Assembly (NCBI RefSeq): GCF_000720185.1
Contig: NZ_JOIY01000035.1
Span: 1 to 64,000 of the forward strand
Direction of reading: 5' to 3'
DNA: 64,000 nucleotides
Source of the DNA: Streptomyces sp. NRRL S-340
GTDB lineage: Bacteria > Actinomycetota > Actinomycetes > Streptomycetales > Streptomycetaceae
The position numbers and the translations under genes were made by a program. Below are positions 7,886-16,917 of this stretch, piece by piece. The notes below the pieces were generated by a model. That model ran no database searches. It saw only the letters and a list, made by a program, of their open reading frames with translations, and was not told the DNA's origin. Each line of letters begins with the position of its first letter. Within the stretch, counting starts at the first letter, position 1.

Positions 7886-8842
7886 ATGACAACTACGTAC
7901 GCTGTACTTAGTGAAGGTCTGGAGAAGCGTTTCGGGGACGTCCGTGCCGTGCGCGGCCTGGACCTGGCGGTGGCCGAGGGCACGGTCTGCGGTGTGCTCG
8001 GGCCGAACGGCGCCGGCAAGACGACGGCCGTGCGACTGCTGACCACGCTGCTGCGGCCGGACGCCGGCTCGGCCCGGGTGGCCGGGTGCGACCTGGTGCG
8101 CGACCCGGCCGCCGTGCGCCGCCGGATCGGGGTGACCGGGCAGGACACGTCCGTGGACGCGGATCTCACCGGGCGGCAGAACCTGCGGCTGTTCGCCCGG
8201 CTGCACCGCGTCGCCGGCGCGGCGGCGCGCACGAGCGAACTGCTGGAGCGGTTCGGTCTCACGGAGGCCGCCGACCGGACCGCGTCGACCTACTCGGGCG
8301 GGATGCGCCGCCGCCTCGACCTCGCGGCCAGCCTGCTGCGTCCGCCCGCCGTCCTGTTCCTGGACGAGCCGACCACCGGCCTCGACCCGGCCAGCCGCAA
8401 CCGCATCTGGGACGCCGTGCGCGAGCTGAAGCAGCAGGGCACGACGGTGGTGCTGACCACCCAGTACCTGGAGGAGGCCGACCGGCTGGCCGACGACATC
8501 GCCCTGGTGGACCGGGGCCGCATCACGCAGACCGGATCACCGGCCCAGCTCAAGGCCCTGATCGGCACGCACGCCGAGGTCGTCGTCGCCCACCCGGACG
8601 AGATGACGCGGGCGGCGGCCGTCCTGGACCGGCTCACCGGCACCGAGCCGGTGTTCGACCACGAGCGGGGCGCCGTCGGCGCGGTCGCCACCGACCCGAC
8701 CCTCACGCTGCCCCGCCTGGTGCGCGAACTGGACGCGGCGGGAGTGCCGCTGCTCGACGCGAGCCTGCGGCCGCCCACCCTGGACGACGTCTTCCTCCGG
8801 CTGACCGGAGCCGCCCACGACAGCGAGGAGATCGCGGCATGA
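7886..8842 (+). CDS. Drug-exporter type ABC transporter, ATP-binding subunit (DrrA-like)
   Basis: A 318-residue cytoplasmic ATPase. Walker A GPNGAGKTT is at 39-47, the signature reads YSGGMRRRLDLA, Walker B FLDEPTTGLDP, followed by a DrrA-type C-terminal region ending LDDVFLRLTG. It pairs with the permease encoded downstream (ATGA overlap) to export an unknown, probably hydrophobic, compound. I chose ATG 7886 over GTG 7868 because the family N-terminus starts here. There is no Shine-Dalgarno before either, so leaderless translation is possible. A second operator-like sequence lies within codons 3-9. Confidence 0.93.
   Translation: MTTTYAVLSEGLEKRFGDVRAVRGLDLAVAEGTVCGVLGPNGAGKTTAVRLLTTLLRPDAGSARVAGCDLVRDPAAVRRRIGVTGQDTSVDADLTGRQNLRLFARLHRVAGAAARTSELLERFGLTEAADRTASTYSGGMRRRLDLAASLLRPPAVLFLDEPTTGLDPASRNRIWDAVRELKQQGTTVVLTTQYLEEADRLADDIALVDRGRITQTGSPAQLKALIGTHAEVVVAHPDEMTRAAAVLDRLTGTEPVFDHERGAVGAVATDPTLTLPRLVRELDAAGVPLLDASLRPPTLDDVFLRLTGAAHDSEEIAA
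7894..7910. promoter_or_regulatory. Second TetR operator copy inside the exporter coding start
   Basis: TACGTACGCTGTACTTA matches the upstream operator arms at 13 of 14 positions and has the same 3-bp spacer. Its centre is 43 bp from the first, about four DNA turns, which suits cooperative binding of two dimers. It lies within the first codons of the ATPase gene. Confidence 0.65.
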
Positions 8843-9621
8843 GCACGCTCACGTACGACGGCACGGCCATGGTGGGCCGGCAGCTGCGCCGGGTCCGCAA
8901 CAACCCGGGCCTGGCGGTCCTCACCCAGGTCATGCCCATCAACATGCTGCTGTTCTTCGGCTACGTCTTCGGCAGCGCGCTGGCGATGCCCGGCCGGGAG
9001 TACCGTGCCTTCCTCGTGCCGGGGCTCCTGGCGGCGACGGCGGCCGGCGGGATCATGACGGGGATGTTCCAGGCCGCGCAGGACACCCACCGGGGGGTGA
9101 CGGACCGGTTCCGCGCCATGCCGGTGAGCCGGGCGGCCGTGCCGCTCGGGCAGGCGGTGGCCGACCTCGTCGTCACCGCGGCGGGCACGGTGCCGCTGCT
9201 GCTGGTCGGACTGGCCGTGGGCTGGCGGATCGAGGGCGGCGCGGCGCGGGCGGCGGGCGCCGTGGGACTGCTGCTGCTCTTCCGGTTCGCGTGCACGTGG
9301 GTGGGGATCCTGCTGGGGCTGCTCACGCGGAGCGAGGAGGCGGCCGGCCAGCTCGGCGCCTCGACCTTCGTCCTGCCGCTGCTGTCCAACGCCTACATCC
9401 CCACCGGCAATCTGACCCCCTGGCTGCGCACCCTGGCCGAGTGGAACCCGATCAGCGCGGTGACCACGGCCCTGCGCGACCTCTTCGGGAATGCCGCGGT
9501 GCCCCGGCACGCCGCCTGGCCGACGGCCCACCCGGTCGCCGGGACGCTGGCCTGGTGCGCGGTACTGCTCGCCGTGTGCGCACCCCTGGCGGTACGGCGG
9601 TACGCGCGCGCCGGGGGCTGA
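8839..9621 (+). CDS. ABC transporter permease, ABC-2 type (DrrB-like)
   Basis: A 260-residue integral membrane protein with about six hydrophobic segments. The sequence LTQVMPINMLLFFGYVFG opens the first, and the conserved ABC-2 region is near LSNAYIPTGNLTPWLRTLAEWNP. It forms the membrane channel for the ATPase encoded immediately upstream; the ATG overlaps that gene's TGA, so they are translationally coupled. No further exporter gene follows. The 259 bp to the next gene hold an 18-bp direct repeat around 9667-9712 but no recognisable gene. Confidence 0.93.
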   Translation: MSTLTYDGTAMVGRQLRRVRNNPGLAVLTQVMPINMLLFFGYVFGSALAMPGREYRAFLVPGLLAATAAGGIMTGMFQAAQDTHRGVTDRFRAMPVSRAAVPLGQAVADLVVTAAGTVPLLLVGLAVGWRIEGGAARAAGAVGLLLLFRFACTWVGILLGLLTRSEEAAGQLGASTFVLPLLSNAYIPTGNLTPWLRTLAEWNPISAVTTALRDLFGNAAVPRHAAWPTAHPVAGTLAWCAVLLAVCAPLAVRRYARAGG

Positions 9622-9880
9622 CGGAGGGGGTGGAGGGCGGACCCCGGCGGGCCGGTGGGCCGGGGCCGGTCCGAGCGCCGGCCCGAAGGCCGGTCCGGAC
9701 GCCGGCGGTGGCACGCCGAACGGGCGCCGCGGGCCGTGGGGATGGCGGACGACGGGACCGCGGCGCGGTACGGGGCGGTGTGGTGACCCGGTCCCGGACC
9801 CGTGCCCCGAGCGGACGCAGGTCCAGGAACGTCCACGGCGCCCTCCGGAGGTGCCGGAGAGGCCGGGGACGGCGGTGCCG

Positions 9881-10147
9881 CTAGTGCCCGCCGAACAGCG
9901 AGCGGCGCAGCCGGCGCAGCGGCGCGAACAGCGACACCCGGCGCATCCGCGCACCCCTGCCCGTGCGGTCGTGCGCGCCACGCGCGGTGAGTTCACGCAT
10001 CAGCAACGTCGCCTCGGCAGCCTCTCGCTGCGGGACGGCAGGACCGCCCAGCACCGCGAGATGGCGGTCGAGGCGCGAGCTGGTCGCGCTGCTTCCGCAG
10101 GTGATCGCAGGGACCCTCGCCCTGCTGCGCACTGTTATCTGCTCCAT
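9881..10147 (-). CDS. Small conserved Streptomyces protein of unknown function
   Basis: An 88-residue basic protein, starting MEQITVRSR, with SSRLDRHLAVLGGPAVPQREAAEATLLMRELT in the middle (given here only to locate it) and an Arg-rich end LRRLRRSLFGGH. I remember near-identical short proteins in many streptomycetes, all unnamed. No signal peptide or membrane segment is visible; residues 25-60 look helical. The ATG at 10147 has GGGGAG five bases upstream, which decides this start over longer in-frame versions. It is separated from the lipase gene by 414 bp and is probably its own transcription unit. Confidence 0.8.
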   Translation of the reverse strand: MEQITVRSRARVPAITCGSSATSSRLDRHLAVLGGPAVPQREAAEATLLMRELTARGAHDRTGRGARMRRVSLFAPLRRLRRSLFGGH

Positions 10148-10561
10148 GTCACTCCCCACCCGTACGAGTCCACCCGGCCCGGGCAGGGTAACCCTATCGC
10201 CCCGCACGGGCATGCGTGTATCACGGTCGCAGGATTCACCTTCTGCGCAAGGGGGTTGACGACTACTCTCCGAAGGCGCCCGATTCCGCGGCGAGTTGGA
10301 CAACGGCTGGCAGGCGGGCCGCGGCGCCCGCGGGCACCGCCGCGCGGTCACGGCGAGTGATGCGGCGCCGCGGTGGGAGCGCGGTCCGCCGAGGGCGTGT
10401 CCCCGGCAGCACGGACGCCCGCCCCCCGGACGGGGAGGCGGGCGTCGCGTCGTTCTCCGCACCGCCGCAGACGTGGGCGATCTCACGTCGCGGCGCCGGT
10501 GCGGCGCCGGGCGGTGGGGCGGTTCGGACGGGCGGTGGGGCGGTCGGCCGGGCGGCCGGTG
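10148..10561. other. Intergenic region between the 88-residue gene and the lipase
   Basis: It holds the promoter region of the small gene, including the relatively AT-rich GATAGGGTTACCC near 10187-10199, and the lipase terminator hairpin at 10414-10446. The rest is GC-rich low complexity such as repeated GGCGGTGGGGCGG. I see no gene. Confidence 0.5.
10414..10446 (-). terminator. Terminator hairpin of the GDSL lipase gene
   Basis: GACGCCCGCC (10414-10423) pairs with GGCGGGCGTC (10437-10446), and inner C/G runs extend the stem past a small bulge. It lies about 115 bp past the lipase stop. Confidence 0.6.
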
Positions 10562-11368
10562 TCAGGCGGCGCTGTTGAGCACCGGCAGGTAGCCGCTCGA
10601 GTGGCCGGCCGCCGTCGGGTGGTAGGACTCGCCGATGTCGAGCCAGTTGACGCTGTGCAGCCAGGAGTTGCCGGAGCAGATCTCGTGGCCGCTGAAGGTG
10701 GTGCGGACGTCGCCGAAGGTGAAGCCGTGGTTCGCGGCGACCTTGGCGATGGCCGCGTCGATGTAGTCGGCCGCGCCGTTGATGGCCGACCGCTTGGCCT
10801 CCGACAGGCCGAGGCAGGTCTGGCCGAGCAGGTAGAAGCGGGGGTAGCCGATCACGACGACGTGAGCGGAGGGCGCCTTGCCCCGGATCACCGAGTAGAG
10901 GTTGTCGAGCTTGCCGGGCAGCGTCGAGTCGACGTAGGCCTTGGCGGTGGCGATGCGGGAGAGGCAGGTGCTGTCGGACTGGAGCACACAGGTCGTCATG
11001 ACGTCGGAGAACCCGGCGTCGTTGCCGCCGATGGTGATCGAGACGAGGGACGTACCGGAGTTGAGCGGGCCGAGCTGGTTGGCGAGGACGTCGTCGGTCC
11101 TTGCGCCCGAGCAGGCGGTGAAGGCGAACGACGACGGGGCGTGGGCGGCGTTCCAGAGGTAGGGGTACGCCTTGGTGCTGCGGTCGCAGTCGCCGCTGGA
11201 GCTGATGTAGCTGCCGGCGCCCACCCCGGAGGAGTAGGAGTCGCCGAGGGCCACATAGCCCCCGGTGGCGGCCGGCTGCGCTGCCTGCGCCGCGGCCGTC
11301 CCGGTGAGGACGAGACCGACGGTGAGCAGAAGTGAGCCGACGCGTGCGGCAATTCGGGAACGTCTCAT
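10562..11368 (-). CDS. Secreted SGNH/GDSL-family lipase
   Basis: A 268-residue extracellular lipase/esterase. After a signal peptide (about 1-30, ending AAAQAA) come the SGNH blocks: Ser44 in GDSYSSG, Gly and Asn116 in ITIGGNDAG, and the catalytic His250 in SYHPTAAGH. It closely resembles my memory of the Streptomyces rimosus extracellular lipase, including ACSGAR and GYLPVLNSA. Six cysteines fit three disulfides. The ATG at 11368 follows GGGAG. It is monocistronic, with a terminator hairpin downstream. Confidence 0.96.
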   Translation of the reverse strand: MRRSRIAARVGSLLLTVGLVLTGTAAAQAAQPAATGGYVALGDSYSSGVGAGSYISSSGDCDRSTKAYPYLWNAAHAPSSFAFTACSGARTDDVLANQLGPLNSGTSLVSITIGGNDAGFSDVMTTCVLQSDSTCLSRIATAKAYVDSTLPGKLDNLYSVIRGKAPSAHVVVIGYPRFYLLGQTCLGLSEAKRSAINGAADYIDAAIAKVAANHGFTFGDVRTTFSGHEICSGNSWLHSVNWLDIGESYHPTAAGHSSGYLPVLNSAA

Positions 11369-12142
11369 GGAATCTCCCTTTAGCAGCTTCTCTGCCGCAT
11401 CCGTGGTAGCAGCTACGCGCGTCAACTGGAAGTGTCCATGCCAAAGAAGTTGGTGAACTCCCGGGAATTCAGGGGGCACAGGGGCGCACCCGGCGCACGG
11501 CCGGGGTCCTTCTCCGACACCTCGTCAGGGGATGACAAGAACCCGTACGGCGGCTCCGCCGCGTTGACGGCCACCGCCCGCACGGCCGCGCGCCGGGGAG
11601 CGGCGGCGGCCGGGCCGTGACGCGGGTCCGGTGAGATACGTCCCCGCCGAACGCGGACCGGCCCTGCCGGAGCCCTCCCTGACGGACTGCGATCCGGCGC
11701 CGCACCGGCGGACCGGGCGCGGCGGCCGTTCGCGCAGGCGTGGCCCGCCCATCTGGTGACCCGTCTGTTCGGCACCGGGTCCGGCCTGTTCGCGGGGGCC
11801 CTGCCCGCCGGCCGAGGCAGCCGCCGTGGACGGCATCTCCCTCCTCGGTCTCGGCCGGGGCCGCAAGGAGGACGACGACTGCCCGGCGGCGCGGGAACCC
11901 GTCCGGCCGCCGGGGCGGCTGAGTACGCGTCACCGGACGCGGCCGGGGCGCAGGGCCCGGCGTGCTCCGGTGCGGGAACCGCGCGATGCGGGCCAGCGGC
12001 AGCGGCGGTCCGGGCGGGGCCCGGGCGCGTTCGGCCGGGCGAGCGGCCGGCACGCGACGTACGGCCGGGCGAAGCGGCCGACACGCGACGTACGGCCGGG
12101 AAACGGGGTGCGCGGGGCGGTCCGGTGACAGATCATGGCGGC
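11369..12142. other. 774-bp intergenic region without a convincing gene
   Basis: It contains the lipase promoter (TTGACG on the minus strand near 11428) and, near 12032-12100, a direct repeat leading to the DUF5925 gene. A 42-codon GTG reading frame at about 11631-11759 has no ribosome binding site. A short frame encoding DGISLLGLGRGRKEDDD (around 11827-11877) has plausible codon use but no clear start. Either could be a decayed gene; neither is strong enough to call. Confidence 0.5.
12032..12100. repeat. Tandem 30/31-bp direct repeat upstream of the DUF5925 gene
   Basis: Units start at 12032 and 12062, and the first bases of a third start at 12093. Each begins CGGCCGGGCGA and ends CACGCGACGTA. 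It lies 43 bp before the AAA ATPase start and might influence its expression, or be neutral slippage. Confidence 0.75.
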
Positions 12143-13237
12143 ATGTCTGCGAACCCACACGACGCTCTGCCGATCCGGCTCAACGTCGACGACTCCGACT
12201 CGCCGTCCGACGTCGTCGACGCGCTGTTCCTCGGCCGCTTCGCGACGGGCGAGCAGCCGTTCTCGCACGCGGTCAACATCGAACGGGTCCGGTCGGGCGC
12301 CACGCTGCTCCCGGACGGCGCCCGGGTGCTGCGGGTGGCCCGCGACGACGACCGCAGCGCCACCCTCGCCGAGGGCGACGGATGGACCCTGCTGGTCTCC
12401 CGCTGGAACCGCGGGGCGGACGTCACGGTCACCGCGACCGACGCCGACCTGGCCCAGCGGATCCTGGACCAGGCCACGGACGGCGCGGCGGACGAACCCG
12501 AGCCGCAGCCGGAGAACGTGACGATGGGCTTCTGGTACGTCTCCCCGCGGCGCGGCCCGCACCGCACCACCCGGCAGATCGCCGCGGGCACCTGGGACGA
12601 GGTCCGGGCCAACTACACGGCGCCGGTCGCGGACGCGATGGACCGCCTGATGAAGACCGGCCCCCAGGACATCGCGGGCCGCCTCCTGCTGCTGCACGGG
12701 CCGCCGGGCACCGGCAAGACCTCGGCGCTGCGGACGCTGGCCCGCTCCTGGCGGGACTGGTGCCAGGTGGACTGCGTCCTCGACCCCGAGCGGCTGTTCT
12801 CGGACGTCGGTTACCTGATGGACATCGCCATCGGTGAGGAGGACTCGGCGGGCAGGGGCCGCTGGCGGCTGCTCCTGCTGGAGGACTGCGACGAACTGAT
12901 CCGCGGCGAGGCCAAGCACACGGCGGGCCAGGCTCTCTCGCGCCTGCTGAACCTCACGGACGGCCTGCTCGGCCAGGGCCGCAACGTGCTGGTCGGGGTG
13001 ACGACCAACGAGGACCTGGAGCGGCTGCACCCCGCCGTGGTCCGGCCGGGCCGCTGCCTGGCCCGCATCGAGGTGGGCCGGCTGACCCGCCGGGAGGCGG
13101 TGGACTGGCTGGGTACGGAGGAGGGCGTGGGCCGCGAGGGGGCGACCCTGGCCGAGCTGTACGCGCTGCGCCGGGGCACCTCCCCGACCGCGCTGCCGGA
13201 GCCGCGGGAGGGCGCCGACGCGGGTCTGTACCTGTAG
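12143..13237 (+). CDS. DUF5925 AAA+ ATPase
   Basis: A 364-residue protein. Residues 1-125 form the actinobacterial DUF5925 region (starting MSANPHDALPIRLNVDDSD). An AAA+ module follows, with Walker A GPPGTGKT at 186-193, Walker B LLLLEDCD at 243-250 and a sensor-1-like VGVTTNED. The layout resembles proteins of the classical AAA family that act on other proteins, but no substrate is known. Cytoplasmic. No partner gene is adjacent, since the DUF72 gene follows after 65 bp and may be co-transcribed. The ATG at 12143 is chosen because the conserved region begins there, although the frame stays open upstream. Confidence 0.88.
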   Translation: MSANPHDALPIRLNVDDSDSPSDVVDALFLGRFATGEQPFSHAVNIERVRSGATLLPDGARVLRVARDDDRSATLAEGDGWTLLVSRWNRGADVTVTATDADLAQRILDQATDGAADEPEPQPENVTMGFWYVSPRRGPHRTTRQIAAGTWDEVRANYTAPVADAMDRLMKTGPQDIAGRLLLLHGPPGTGKTSALRTLARSWRDWCQVDCVLDPERLFSDVGYLMDIAIGEEDSAGRGRWRLLLLEDCDELIRGEAKHTAGQALSRLLNLTDGLLGQGRNVLVGVTTNEDLERLHPAVVRPGRCLARIEVGRLTRREAVDWLGTEEGVGREGATLAELYALRRGTSPTALPEPREGADAGLYL

Positions 13238-13302
13238 GACGCCGGCGCCCGGCCGGCGGCCCTTGGCCTGTGCCACGTGACCCGGGGTGTTTTCATGGGC
13301 GT

Positions 13303-14085
13303 ATGACCCTGTTCGTCGGGACGTCGGGGTGGCAGTACAAGGACTGGCGGGGCGTGCTGTACCCGCAGGGGTGCCCGGTGCGCCGGTGGCTGGAGGAGTA
13401 CGCCGCCGCGTTCGCCACGGTGGAGGTCAACAACGCCTTCTACCGGCTGCCGTCGCGGGAGACCTTCGAGGCGTGGCGGGAGCGGCTGCCGCCCGGCTTC
13501 GTCGTCGCGGTCAAGGCGAGCCGCTTCCTGACCCACGTCAAGCGCCTCAAGGACCCCGAGGAGCCGGTGCACCGTCTGATGGCCCACGCCTCGGGCCTCG
13601 GCGACCGGCTCGGTCCGGTGCTGCTCCAGCTGCCGCCCACGCTGCGCGCCGATCCCGGCCTGCTGGACGCCTGCCTCGCGTGCTTCCCGCCGGGCACCCG
13701 GGTGGCGGTGGAGCCGCGGCACGAGTCGTGGTGGACGCCGCCGGTACGGACGGTGCTGGAGCTGCGGGGCGCCGCCCTGTGCTGGGCCGACGTCCTCGGC
13801 CGCCCGGTCACCCCGCTGTGGGTGACGGCCGGGTGGGGCTACGTCCGTTTCCACCAGGGCCGCGCCCGGCAGTGGCCGCACTACGGCCGCAGGTCCCTGG
13901 AGAGCTGGGCGGACCGCGTCGCCACGGCCTGGCCGGCCGGCCGGGACGCCGACGTGTACGCGTACTTCAACAACGACCCGACAGGAGCGGCGGTGCGGGA
14001 CGCGGTGGTGTTCGCGCACGTGGCCCGGCGCGCGGGCCTGACGGTGACACGCACGCCGGAGCGGATGCCCGCGCGGCACCCCTGA
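13303..14085 (+). CDS. DUF72 (YecE-like) protein
   Basis: A 260-residue protein of the DUF72 family, a TIM-barrel fold with unknown activity. The conserved start FVGTSGWQYKDWRGVLYP is at 4-21. EVNNAFYRLP, SRFLTHVKRL and AVEPRHESWW follow, and the family ending YAYFNNDP lies near the C-terminus. No signal peptide, so cytoplasmic. The ATG at 13303 gives the family N-terminus. It lies between the AAA ATPase gene and a convergent GntR gene. Confidence 0.92.
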   Translation: MTLFVGTSGWQYKDWRGVLYPQGCPVRRWLEEYAAAFATVEVNNAFYRLPSRETFEAWRERLPPGFVVAVKASRFLTHVKRLKDPEEPVHRLMAHASGLGDRLGPVLLQLPPTLRADPGLLDACLACFPPGTRVAVEPRHESWWTPPVRTVLELRGAALCWADVLGRPVTPLWVTAGWGYVRFHQGRARQWPHYGRRSLESWADRVATAWPAGRDADVYAYFNNDPTGAAVRDAVVFAHVARRAGLTVTRTPERMPARHP

Positions 14086-14241
14086 CGGACGCGCACGTCG
14101 ACGGGGGGCGCGCACGTCTGACGGGGCACGCCGGCCGGCGGCAGGGCCCGCTGCCCGGACCCCGGCGGCCGGGGCCTGCTTCCCGGCCTCCGGCCGGTCG
14201 AGGCGTCCTGCTTCCTGCTTCCCGGACTCCGGCGGGCGGGC

Positions 14242-14610
14242 CTAGTTCCCGTACGCCGCCCGCAGGGCGTCCCGTACGGCCGCGTGCGCCGTGTCCTCGT
14301 CCAGGCCCAGCCGCCGCACCCGATCCGCGTAGGCCTGGGCGGCGGCGGCCGCCTCGCGGGCCGCGGCCGAGTCCGCGGCGGCCACGAACGTGCCGTTGCG
14401 CCCCCGCGTCTCGATCACCCCGTCCGCCTCCAGCGCGCGGTACGCCTTGGCGACCGTGTTCGCCGCGAGTCCGAGCGTCTCGGCCAGCCCGCGCACCGTC
14501 GGCAGCCGGTATCCCACCGGCAGCGCCCCCGACCGCGCCTGTTCGGAGATCTGGGCCCGCACCTGCTCGTAGGGCGGTGCGCCGTCGTCGACATGGATCC
14601 TCAAGGTCAC
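14242..14610 (-). CDS. Small GntR family regulator (YtrA/YhcF-type)
   Basis: A 122-residue protein with a winged helix at about 5-72 (GYRLPTVRGLAETLGLAANT then GVIETRGRNGTFV) and a short helical dimerisation tail. This is the architecture of the YtrA subfamily, which usually controls transport genes. The GTG at 14610 matches the common N-terminus LRIHVDDGAPPYEQV; a GTG at 14628 would add six residues. Neither has a clear ribosome binding site. No transporter is adjacent. The divergent acetyltransferase gene starts 110 bp away and could be a target. Confidence 0.88.
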   Translation of the reverse strand: MTLRIHVDDGAPPYEQVRAQISEQARSGALPVGYRLPTVRGLAETLGLAANTVAKAYRALEADGVIETRGRNGTFVAAADSAAAREAAAAAQAYADRVRRLGLDEDTAHAAVRDALRAAYGN

Positions 14611-14720
14611 GGGGCGATTGTCGCGCACCGGCGCACTGAGCGGCGGACCGGTCGGGTGCCGGGGCGGCCGGCGGAAAATGGGAGGCGGGCGGCCCGGGCC
14701 GCCCCGTAGCGTGCGCGCCC

Positions 14721-15650
14721 ATGACCGTGATCGTCCGTGACCTGCGCCCCGACGCCCCCGCCGACCTGGAGGGCTTCGCCCGCGTGCGCCGGCTGGCGCT
14801 GCCCTTCGTCCTGTTCACCCCCGAGTCCCTCACCCACACCCTCACCCGCATGCACCCCGACGCCCACTACCGTCCGCTGATAGCCGTGGCGGACGGCGAG
14901 GTGATCGGCACGGCGCAGGTGCACCTCGCCCACGAGAGCCCGGAGCCCGGCCAGGGCAACATCAACGTGTACGTGCACCCCGAGCACACCGGACGCGGCG
15001 CGGGCACCCTGCTCGTGCGCACCGCCGAGGAGTACCTGGCCGCCCACGGCGCCGTACGGCTGCACTCCTGGGTGCTGGACGCGCCCGGCAACCGCGCCTT
15101 CGCCGAGCGGCACGGCTACCGCAGCAGCCGCTCCGCCCACTTCCTCCGTCTCGGCCTGGCGGCGGGGCACCTCCCGCCGCTCCAGGACCCGCCGCCCGGA
15201 GTGGAGCTGCGCCGGGGGTCGGACTACGCCGATGACCCGCGTCCGCTGTTCGATCTGGACGCGGAGACGGTGGCCGACGAACCGAGCGACGTGGCCGCGG
15301 AGCTGACGGACTACGAGGCCTGGCTGGAGGAGACCTGGCGGAACCCGCTGCTGAGCCGCGAGCTGACGTCCGTCGCCGTGGTCGAGGGCCGTCCGGCGGC
15401 GTTCACCCTGGCCTACACGGACGGCGGCACCCGCTACAGCACCGGCATGACCGGCACCGCCCGCGCCTTCCGCGGCCGGGGCCTGGCCAAGCTCGCCAAG
15501 AACGACTCGCTGCACCGCGCCCGCGCGGCCGGCATCACGGAGGCGTTCACCGGAAACGACACCGGCAACGGGCCGATGATCGCGATCAACAAGTGGTTCG
15601 GGTACGAGGTCTGCGCGACGGAGGTGCGGTATGTCCGCGAACTCGCCTGA
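14721..15650 (+). CDS. Tandem GNAT acetyltransferase
   Basis: A 309-residue protein with two GNAT folds: the first (about 1-150) has the acetyl-CoA loop HPEHTGRGAGTLLV, and the second (about 165-309) has a matching loop FRGRGLAKLAKN followed by NKWFGYEVC. Such tandem proteins N- or O-acetylate small molecules; the substrate is unknown. The 3' end overlaps the DUF402 gene by 20 bp, so the two form an operon. Confidence 0.9.
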   Translation: MTVIVRDLRPDAPADLEGFARVRRLALPFVLFTPESLTHTLTRMHPDAHYRPLIAVADGEVIGTAQVHLAHESPEPGQGNINVYVHPEHTGRGAGTLLVRTAEEYLAAHGAVRLHSWVLDAPGNRAFAERHGYRSSRSAHFLRLGLAAGHLPPLQDPPPGVELRRGSDYADDPRPLFDLDAETVADEPSDVAAELTDYEAWLEETWRNPLLSRELTSVAVVEGRPAAFTLAYTDGGTRYSTGMTGTARAFRGRGLAKLAKNDSLHRARAAGITEAFTGNDTGNGPMIAINKWFGYEVCATEVRYVRELA

Positions 15651-16131
15651 ACCGCCCGGCACGGTGGACGTCGTCCTCGTCAAGGGCGGCCGGACGAAGA
15701 TCCGTTACGCGGCCGTGCCCGTCGCGGACGACGGCGTGCGGATCGTGGTGCGCGCGCCCTGGGCGGGCGCGGGCGTACGCGACTTCGGCTTCGTGCGCTT
15801 CGAGCCGGGCGACGTCTTCACCGAGTACTACTGGCGGGACCGGTGGTACGCGGTGAAGGAGGTCCGTGACGGCGGCGGGCGGCTGAAGGGCTGGTACTGC
15901 GACATCACCCGTCCCGCCGTGCTCACGGGCACGGAACTGGTCGTGGAGGACCTGGACCTGGACCTGTGGCGCTGCGCCGACGGCACGGACGTACGCCGCC
16001 TGGACGAGGACGAGTTCGCGGCGAGCGGCCTGGCGCAGCGCGATCCGGCGGCGGCCGGCGCGGCGGTGGCCGCCCTCGGCGAACTGGAGTCGCTGGCCCG
16101 CGAGGGCGGCTTCACCGCGCTCCTGGCCTGA
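15631..16131 (+). CDS. DUF402 protein
   Basis: A 166-residue cytoplasmic protein. The family core includes RFEPGDVFTEYYWRDRWYAVKEV, GWYCDITRP and VVEDLDLDLW. Related DUF402 folds in Gram-positive bacteria include nucleoside di/triphosphatases and ribosome-associated regulators; which activity applies here is unknown. The start lies 20 bp inside the acetyltransferase gene, indicating translational coupling. It converges with a methyltransferase gene after 5 bp, too little for a separate terminator. Confidence 0.87.
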   Translation: MSANSPEPPGTVDVVLVKGGRTKIRYAAVPVADDGVRIVVRAPWAGAGVRDFGFVRFEPGDVFTEYYWRDRWYAVKEVRDGGGRLKGWYCDITRPAVLTGTELVVEDLDLDLWRCADGTDVRRLDEDEFAASGLAQRDPAAAGAAVAALGELESLAREGGFTALLA

Positions 16132-16136
16132 GCCGG

Positions 16137-16778
16137 TCACGCCACCGTCGCCACCACGGCGTAGCGCTCGTCGGTGACCGCCTTGCCCCAGAGCCGGGCG
16201 TCATCCGACAGGTGTTCGACACGAGTGTGGTGCACGAGGGGCGTGAGGAGAGTGAGAAGCCGCTCCGTGGGTATGCCGACGGGCGTGACCGTGCCCCAGA
16301 CGCCCTCGACGAGGACCAGCCGCCCGGCGGGCCGCAGCAGCTCCCGCCAGTGCCGCAGGGCGCCGGCGGGATCCGGCAGCGCCCACAGCACGTGGCGGAC
16401 CAGGACGGTGTCGAAGCGCCGCCGGCCCACCGGCGGGCTCGCCGCGTCGCCGACGAGGAAGCCGGCGTCCCGGCCGGCGAGCTTCGCGCGGGCCAGGGCC
16501 ACCATGGCCGGGGAGCTGTCGACGCCGGTGACCCGGTGTCCCTGTTCGGCCGCGAGGAGCGCGAGGCTGCCGGTACCGCAGCCGAGGTCGAGGATGTCGG
16601 CGGGGTGCTCCGGCAGCCAGTCGCGCAGCCGCCGCGCCCAGGCGGCACGCACCTGCGGATCGCGCAGCCCGTGATCGGGTTCGTCGTCGAAGACGGGCGC
16701 CTGCGCGTCCCAGTCCACCGCCGCTGGAGCCGGGCTCCGGCCGGCCGCGTCACCATCGGTCGTCGTGTGTGCACTCAT
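16137..16778 (-). CDS. Class I SAM-dependent methyltransferase
   Basis: A 213-residue protein with a Rossmann methyltransferase domain. Motif I is ILDLGCGTGSLALLA at about 58-72, the acidic end of strand 2 reads VTGVDSS, and FDTVLVRHVLWALPDP follows. The substrate is unknown; the short N-terminus and broad domain resemble UbiE-like small-molecule methyltransferases. The ATG at 16778 begins MSAHTTTDGD. It is divergent from the 45-codon gene at 16918, so the two share a 139-bp promoter region. That makes a modified-peptide relationship possible but unproven. Confidence 0.9.
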   Translation of the reverse strand: MSAHTTTDGDAAGRSPAPAAVDWDAQAPVFDDEPDHGLRDPQVRAAWARRLRDWLPEHPADILDLGCGTGSLALLAAEQGHRVTGVDSSPAMVALARAKLAGRDAGFLVGDAASPPVGRRRFDTVLVRHVLWALPDPAGALRHWRELLRPAGRLVLVEGVWGTVTPVGIPTERLLTLLTPLVHHTRVEHLSDDARLWGKAVTDERYAVVATVA

Positions 16779-16917
16779 GGTCCCAAGAGTGACACCCACC
16801 ACTGACACCCGGATCGTGACAGCCGCCACAGACAGACCCGCACCGATGAGCAAGTCTCGCCCGAAAGGTCTACCTCCGTGAGAACACGGAACCCGGTAGA
16901 CGTCGAAGGAGGCCCCG

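Noticed and set aside
11631-11759. 42-codon GTG frame in the 774-bp gap
   Set aside because: No ribosome binding site, no recognisable product, and an Arg/Pro-rich end typical of random GC-rich DNA.
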